Shown here piece after piece: positions 60,089 to 64,000 of a DNA stretch of 64,000 nucleotides. Each line of letters starts with the position of its first letter. Within the stretch, counting starts at the first letter, position 1. Origin of the DNA: Liquidambar formosana (taxonomy: Eukaryota; Streptophyta; Magnoliopsida; Saxifragales; Altingiaceae); NCBI GenBank assembly GCA_039720395.1, contig CM077821.1:41166792-41230791 (forward strand), given 5' to 3'. Position numbers and translations under genes: made by a program. The notes under the pieces were generated by a model. The model saw only the letters and a program-made list of their open reading frames with translations. It was not told the origin of the DNA and did not search any database.

Positions 60089-60234
60089 GCATCAACTTTG
60101 TGATGCATGGAACGTGCACCACAAGCAGGAAGAGAGAGAAAGAGAGAGAGAGAGGATAAAATAAGATATGCATCAACTTTGTGATGCATGGAACGTGCAC
60201 CACAAGCAGGAAGAGAGAGAGAGAGGATAAAATA

Positions 60235-60240
<6 letters not shown>
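60089..60240. repeat. Two-copy tandem repeat, period 81 bp
   Basis: GCATCAACTTTGTGATGCAT, then GGAACGTGCACCACAAGCAG and (GA)n, ending GGATAAAATAAGATAT, occurs at 60089 and 60170. The copies differ mainly in GA-tract length. The second copy runs straight into a (TA)n tract and the foldback element. Confidence 0.9.
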
Positions 60241-60265
<25 letters not shown>

Positions 60266-60268
<3 letters not shown>

Positions 60269-60652
60269 GGAAGGATCCGTTTACACTAGGTGTAAAACTT
60301 TTTATTCTTACACCCCTCAATATCATTTTTTGAAAATAATATTTCGCCAATCCAACCGTTGGATTAGGTTCTTTATTCATATACATCATGCATGCCAAAT
60401 TTCAAATAAATCAGATATCATGACACGTTTGATCTGTAAACTTATATTTCTTTTTATAAATAAAATTATAATTTAGAGCACTTTATGAATGACATACTTC
60501 CCGATATCCAATTTACTTGAAATTTGGCATGCATAGGGTGCATGAATAAAGTATCTAATCCAATGGTTGGATTGGCGAAATATTATTCTCACAAAAAGAT
60601 GTTGAGAAGTATAAGAGTAAAAAGTTTTACACATGATGTAAACGGATCCCTC

Positions 60653-60655
<3 letters not shown>
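60266..60655. mobile_element. Foldback MITE (390 bp) between two (TA)n tracts
   Basis: Almost the whole element is an inverted repeat. Left: GGATCCGTTTACAC, GTGTAAAACTTTTTA, ATATTTCGCCAATCCAACCG, GCATGCCAAATTTCAA. The right arm reversed has the same blocks in order. The outer borders are (TA)n on both sides (about 60238-60265 and 60656-60686). This fits Micron-type MITEs. No coding capacity. Confidence 0.85.
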
Positions 60656-60686
<31 letters not shown>

Positions 60687-60689
<3 letters not shown>

Positions 60690-61002
60690 TTAAACAAGAT
60701 ACAGTGAGATACTTGAAGGAATTAGTTAAAAGGAAGACGTTACCCTCCAATAAGCGTAAATGAAAAGGATAGAGAACCGTTGACCTCCAAAAACTTCCAA
60801 CACCCACCCATCCAAAAATCTGACGCAATAGAATAGCATATTTTTGGTATTCAAATGGGATACTTCATCCCCCCTTTTCTAAAAGCACAAATGCATCTTC
60901 CCTTAATTAAAACTCCACCAATCTCCCTCTCCCTGTGTCATGTTACTGTTGACTTTTTTAAATCTTTAAACCCCCAAATAACCACTGCCCTTTGCCACGG
61001 CC
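60687..61002. other. Upstream region of the RING-H2 gene
   Basis: AT-rich to pyrimidine-rich sequence ending in the CCACGGCC context before the ATG. No clear TATA box. Confidence 0.4.
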
Positions 61003-61590
61003 ATGGCTGATCAACCCACCTCCTCAAACTTCTCCTTTTCTCATTCGAACTCCTCCTCACATTGCTCTAGGAGATGAACACCACCGTCCAACTCCAGCGG
61101 ATTCCTCAGTTCCAACAACATTGGTGGCTTTGGCTATGGCATCGGAGTTTCAATTGGAATCCTCTTGCTCATCACAACCATCACTTTAGCTTCTTATTTC
61201 TGCACCCGTGCCCCACCTTCGCCGTCTCCACAACAGCGGCGGATCACTCGCCAGCAGATCGCTCGCCAGCCACCTGATCCGGAACCCTTTGTAATTGATG
61301 TAGGACTTGATGAGGCTACTATTCTGAGCTATCCCAAGGTGCTATATTCTGAGGCCAAGCTCCAGAACAAGGACTCCAGCGCGACGTGCTGCTCCATCTG
61401 CTTGGCGGATTACAAGGGTACTGATATGCTCCGGCTGCTGCCTGATTGTGGGCACCTCTTCCACCTCAAGTGTGTTGACCCGTGGTTGAGGCTGCATCCC
61501 ACCTGTCCAGTTTGTAGAACGTCACCGTTGCCAACACCCCTCCCGACTCCTTTAGCTGAGGTGGTTCCCTTGGCAAGCAGAAGGGATTGA
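61003..61590 (+). pseudogene. ATL-type RING-H2 E3 ligase, in-frame TGA at codon 25
   Basis: The single-exon frame from ATG 61003 (MADQPTSSNF) to the stop at 61588-61590 has 195 codons and one internal stop, TGA at 61075-61077. After it, the same frame continues without shift. A transmembrane helix lies at about 45-66 (GIGVSIGILLLITTITLASY). The ATL GLD motif follows at 101-103. The RING-H2 is at 130-171: C130, C133, C149, H151, H154, C157, C168 and C171, with the expected W after DP. ATL proteins are membrane-anchored ubiquitin ligases, usually intronless. No in-frame ATG lies between the stop and the RING, so the TGA should prevent a normal product. The single-base nature suggests a recent null allele or a consensus error. 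Confidence 0.8.
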
Positions 61591-62825
61591 TGGATAGATT
61601 GAAAGGAGAGAATGGACTTGAATCTGGGTCCTCTCATCATCTGTACACTGTAAAATTATCATGTTACTGGAGCTCCGCCCATTGACAGAGCTCTTTCTAT
61701 AATGAAATTTATTTAATTTTATGGATTGATGTAGGTTGGAATCCAATTTATATCATACAGTGATTAATGTATACTCAGATTTACTTGAAGAACATATGCA
61801 GGAACTGAAAAAATGAAAAGAAAAGGTTACATATTTATGGCAGGAAGAGAAATTTACTGAAAGATTCTGGAATTTAGGCCAGCGATGCATAACATAGGAG
61901 TAATCCAATAGGCATATGACAATAATTTGGAAAAGAACAAGAAAGCAAATCAAAATTAGGGAATTCAAGGACAATTGAAAAGTCTAATTAAGAAAAGAAA
62001 TGATCCAATAGTGCAAGTGGTGTTGGAAACATTGACCCAAACTACAAAAGGCCATTAATAATCTTCAAATCAGGATCATTTTGATATTGTTCTACCCATT
62101 ATAGCTTAACTTTCAGTGAGATAACAATCTAAGGAAAATTCAACAAGTCCAATACCGCTATGAGAATATCGAACATAATATGATCAATAGACAATTTAAA
62201 CAGAATAGAAACAAACAGTAAGTAGCTGGCCCAAGTTTGGCAGAATGAATGCATAGTTCAGAAAATAAATGCACCATTAAACAGATCACAAGTTTGCAAT
62301 AGAAAGGTTTGGTTAAAATGCTACCATTCATACTGATATTCACATTGCCCTTTGATTTACACAATTTGTATGTGTATTACACAAAGGCCTCTTTATGTGG
62401 ATTAAATAGTAAACAACAGCAATGAGGAACAGATCAGAAATAATTATATTTGCAATCAACAGGAAAATAAGAAAACAAATGGTCTAGACTCTAGTGTAAA
62501 TGATAAATTTTCATACGAACAAAAAAGTATTAAAAGTTTAAGAGTGTAATGTTAAATTGCATTTATGCTGGTTTCTGCCATACTAAGGGACTTCCATAGA
62601 ATAAACTAGATGAGGGACTCATCTCATTGTACAACCATTGTAGATTTGCATGCAACTCTTAAGAATAAATGGATTGCAGACTTAAGAAATAAAACTCACC
62701 GAGTACCAATTTTGGCCCAACTTGGGTCTCTATACACTATACAGCTAGCTATATACCTGACATTTAAAAGTCTAGAAACACAACAGATACTATTATGTAA
62801 GTCATTAATTGAAAGAGCAGTTAAT
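61591..62825. other. RING-H2 3' flank and intergenic DNA
   Basis: Probable 3' UTR to about 61730 (AATGAAATTTATTTAATTTT). Beyond it, AT-rich sequence without a supported gene. Confidence 0.45.
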
Positions 62826-62925
62826 GCTGGTCAAGATGGTAGAACATATGTTAGCTCAGCTGGTAAAGTCCGTGAAGAATGTATCACAGGGTTTTAATGA
62901 AAATCTGGATTCAAGCCCCCTCAAA
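62826..62925 (+). mobile_element. tRNA-derived SINE, second family, copy 1
   Basis: GTTAGCTCAGCTGGTAAAGT is a Pol III A box nearly identical to tRNA D-arm sequence. CTGGATTCAAGCCCC is the B box 41 bp downstream. The spacing between the boxes exceeds that of a tRNA and no cloverleaf forms, so this is a SINE head. A second copy is at 63905. Confidence 0.75.
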
Positions 62926-62930
62926 AATTT

Positions 62931-63904
62931 ACAATTGTTTCCCACTGGTCAACAGGAACAGTTCAAGAATTGTTGCTTGCCTATTAAGGAAACTTTTTTT
63001 ATAAAAGATGGAACAAAGGGTGAGAAGGTGCTTGTTTACAGCTGTCTAGAAGTGCTATTGAAACAAGTTTAATTGGTGGTGTATTGTGGTCAAAAGCATC
63101 TAAATAATATTGAGAAACAAAATAGCCAGCAGCCAAATCAATAAAGTAAATAAAAATGCTATTCACAACCCAGGGTTTTAAACGTGTTAAAACATGCTTT
63201 GAGGAGCACTTTCCCCTCCCCCCCCCCTGCCCCCTTTTTTTTTTCTTTTCTTTTTTTGTTTGTTATGGGTAAGATGGGGAGGGGGAAATGTCATAGGGAC
63301 AATACACTGGTATGACTGAATAGAGGTGATGAACTGGTACATCAGACTGACAGGCAGGCCACACTCCAAAAGCCTAGCAACTTGTAGAGGTGCCAAACAA
63401 AAAGCTTTGATACTCAACTCTGATATCAAATTACATGAGCTTCACGTGTTGGGCCTCATACCTTCTGCCTCCTAATTTGTAAAGTTTGGGCCCCATAGAC
63501 CCCATTAGATGTCTATAAACAGGGTTCCAGCACGAGAAAAAAAATAAATAAATAAAAATAAAATAAAATAAAAATAAAAATAAAAAGAAGAAGAAGAAGA
63601 AGAAAGAAAGAAAGAAAGCAAGACAAACAAACAAACAAACAAACAAACTTCAAATTAATTAATTTTTCTTTTCCATATAATTTGTCCAATTTACAAGTTC
63701 AATCAGGTGACAACATGAGTTTCACTATAACAGAGTTTAATCAATAACCAATCATGATAAACAACTATGGCATCTCAATACCACACTACATGTACTTCAA
63801 CACAGAAATGTAAAATCCGACCTTAATGGAAGTGGAAATGACTTTGTTAGAAACTTAGAATTAGCAGATATGATGAGCTCTCTACACAGTTGGTTACCTG
63901 GTGT
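62931..63904. other. Intergenic, simple repeats
   Basis: C-rich then T-rich run at 63215-63257. Compound (AAAAT)n(GAA)n(GAAA)n(AAAC)n microsatellite at 63537-63648. No gene recognised. Confidence 0.5.
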
Positions 63905-64000
63905 AATGATGGTCTGCATGGTGGAACATATATTAGCTCAGCTGGTAAAGTCTGGGAAATGTATCACAGGGTTTTCCTGCAAATCTGGATTCAAGTCCCC
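63905..64000 (+). mobile_element. tRNA-derived SINE, second family, copy 2 (cut by window end)
   Basis: ATTAGCTCAGCTGGTAAAGT, ATGTATCACAGGGTTTT and CTGGATTCAAGTCCCC match the copy at 62826 in the same order, with a short deletion. Upstream, GGTGGAACATAT is also shared. The 3' end lies outside the window. Confidence 0.75.

Noticed and set aside
62850..62920. Functional tRNA gene
   Set aside because: A and B boxes are present, but the spacing and sequence do not fold into a cloverleaf with acceptor and anticodon arms. SINE is the better call.

Overview
The window looks like nuclear DNA of a flowering plant, most likely a woody eudicot. It is AT-rich, its genes are spliced with GT-AG introns (plus one GC-AG intron), and the families are plant ones: a chloroplast RNA-binding protein, an NF-YA factor with a miR169 site, an S-protein homologue, a type I MADS box and an ATL RING-H2 protein. 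About seven gene loci are recognisable. Most of the rest is small non-autonomous transposons, SINEs, LTR fragments and microsatellites. Exon coordinates were worked out by hand from splice signals, reading frame and family conservation. No transcript or database search supports them.

Layout. 1-3260: a decayed LINE, then a hAT-type element (1690-3257) with an 8-bp target duplication and a solo LTR nested inside it. 3383-9819 (+): a 12-exon TatD-type DNase gene with a one-base frameshift in exon 9. 11343-13760 (-): a four-exon chloroplast ribonucleoprotein of the CP33 type, convergent with TatD; I recall the same two genes as neighbours in Arabidopsis. 14977-15387 (-): an S-protein homologue. 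17019-25199 (-), with leader to about 26100: NF-YA, with a 6.2-kb intron, a split CT-rich leader and a miR169-like site in the 3' UTR. 26496-27511: a Mutator-like element about 320 bp upstream of the NF-YA promoter.

27.5-44 kb has no confident gene. It is a transposon-rich tract with MITEs, several SINEs, a diverged duplication (about 36.9-37.9 kb versus 39.1-39.7 kb) and foldback elements embedded in (TA)n tracts. 44368-45236 (+): a type I (M-gamma-like) MADS-box gene broken after the MADS domain. 47903-55209 (-): a three-exon secreted 'expp1'-like protein whose 6.5-kb first intron holds a complete 399-bp TRIM retrotransposon and a 1-kb TIR element. 57017-58269: a second hAT-like element with GC-rich ends. 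60266-60655: another foldback flanked by (TA)n. 61003-61590 (+): an ATL-type RING-H2 gene interrupted by an in-frame TGA. The right end carries two copies of a tRNA-derived SINE.

The genes do not form a pathway. The main themes are small DNA transposons and TRIM/SINE retroposons lying close to or inside genes, different TIR elements occupying (TA)n microsatellites, and three of seven gene loci carrying disabling lesions, which are either real decay or consensus errors.
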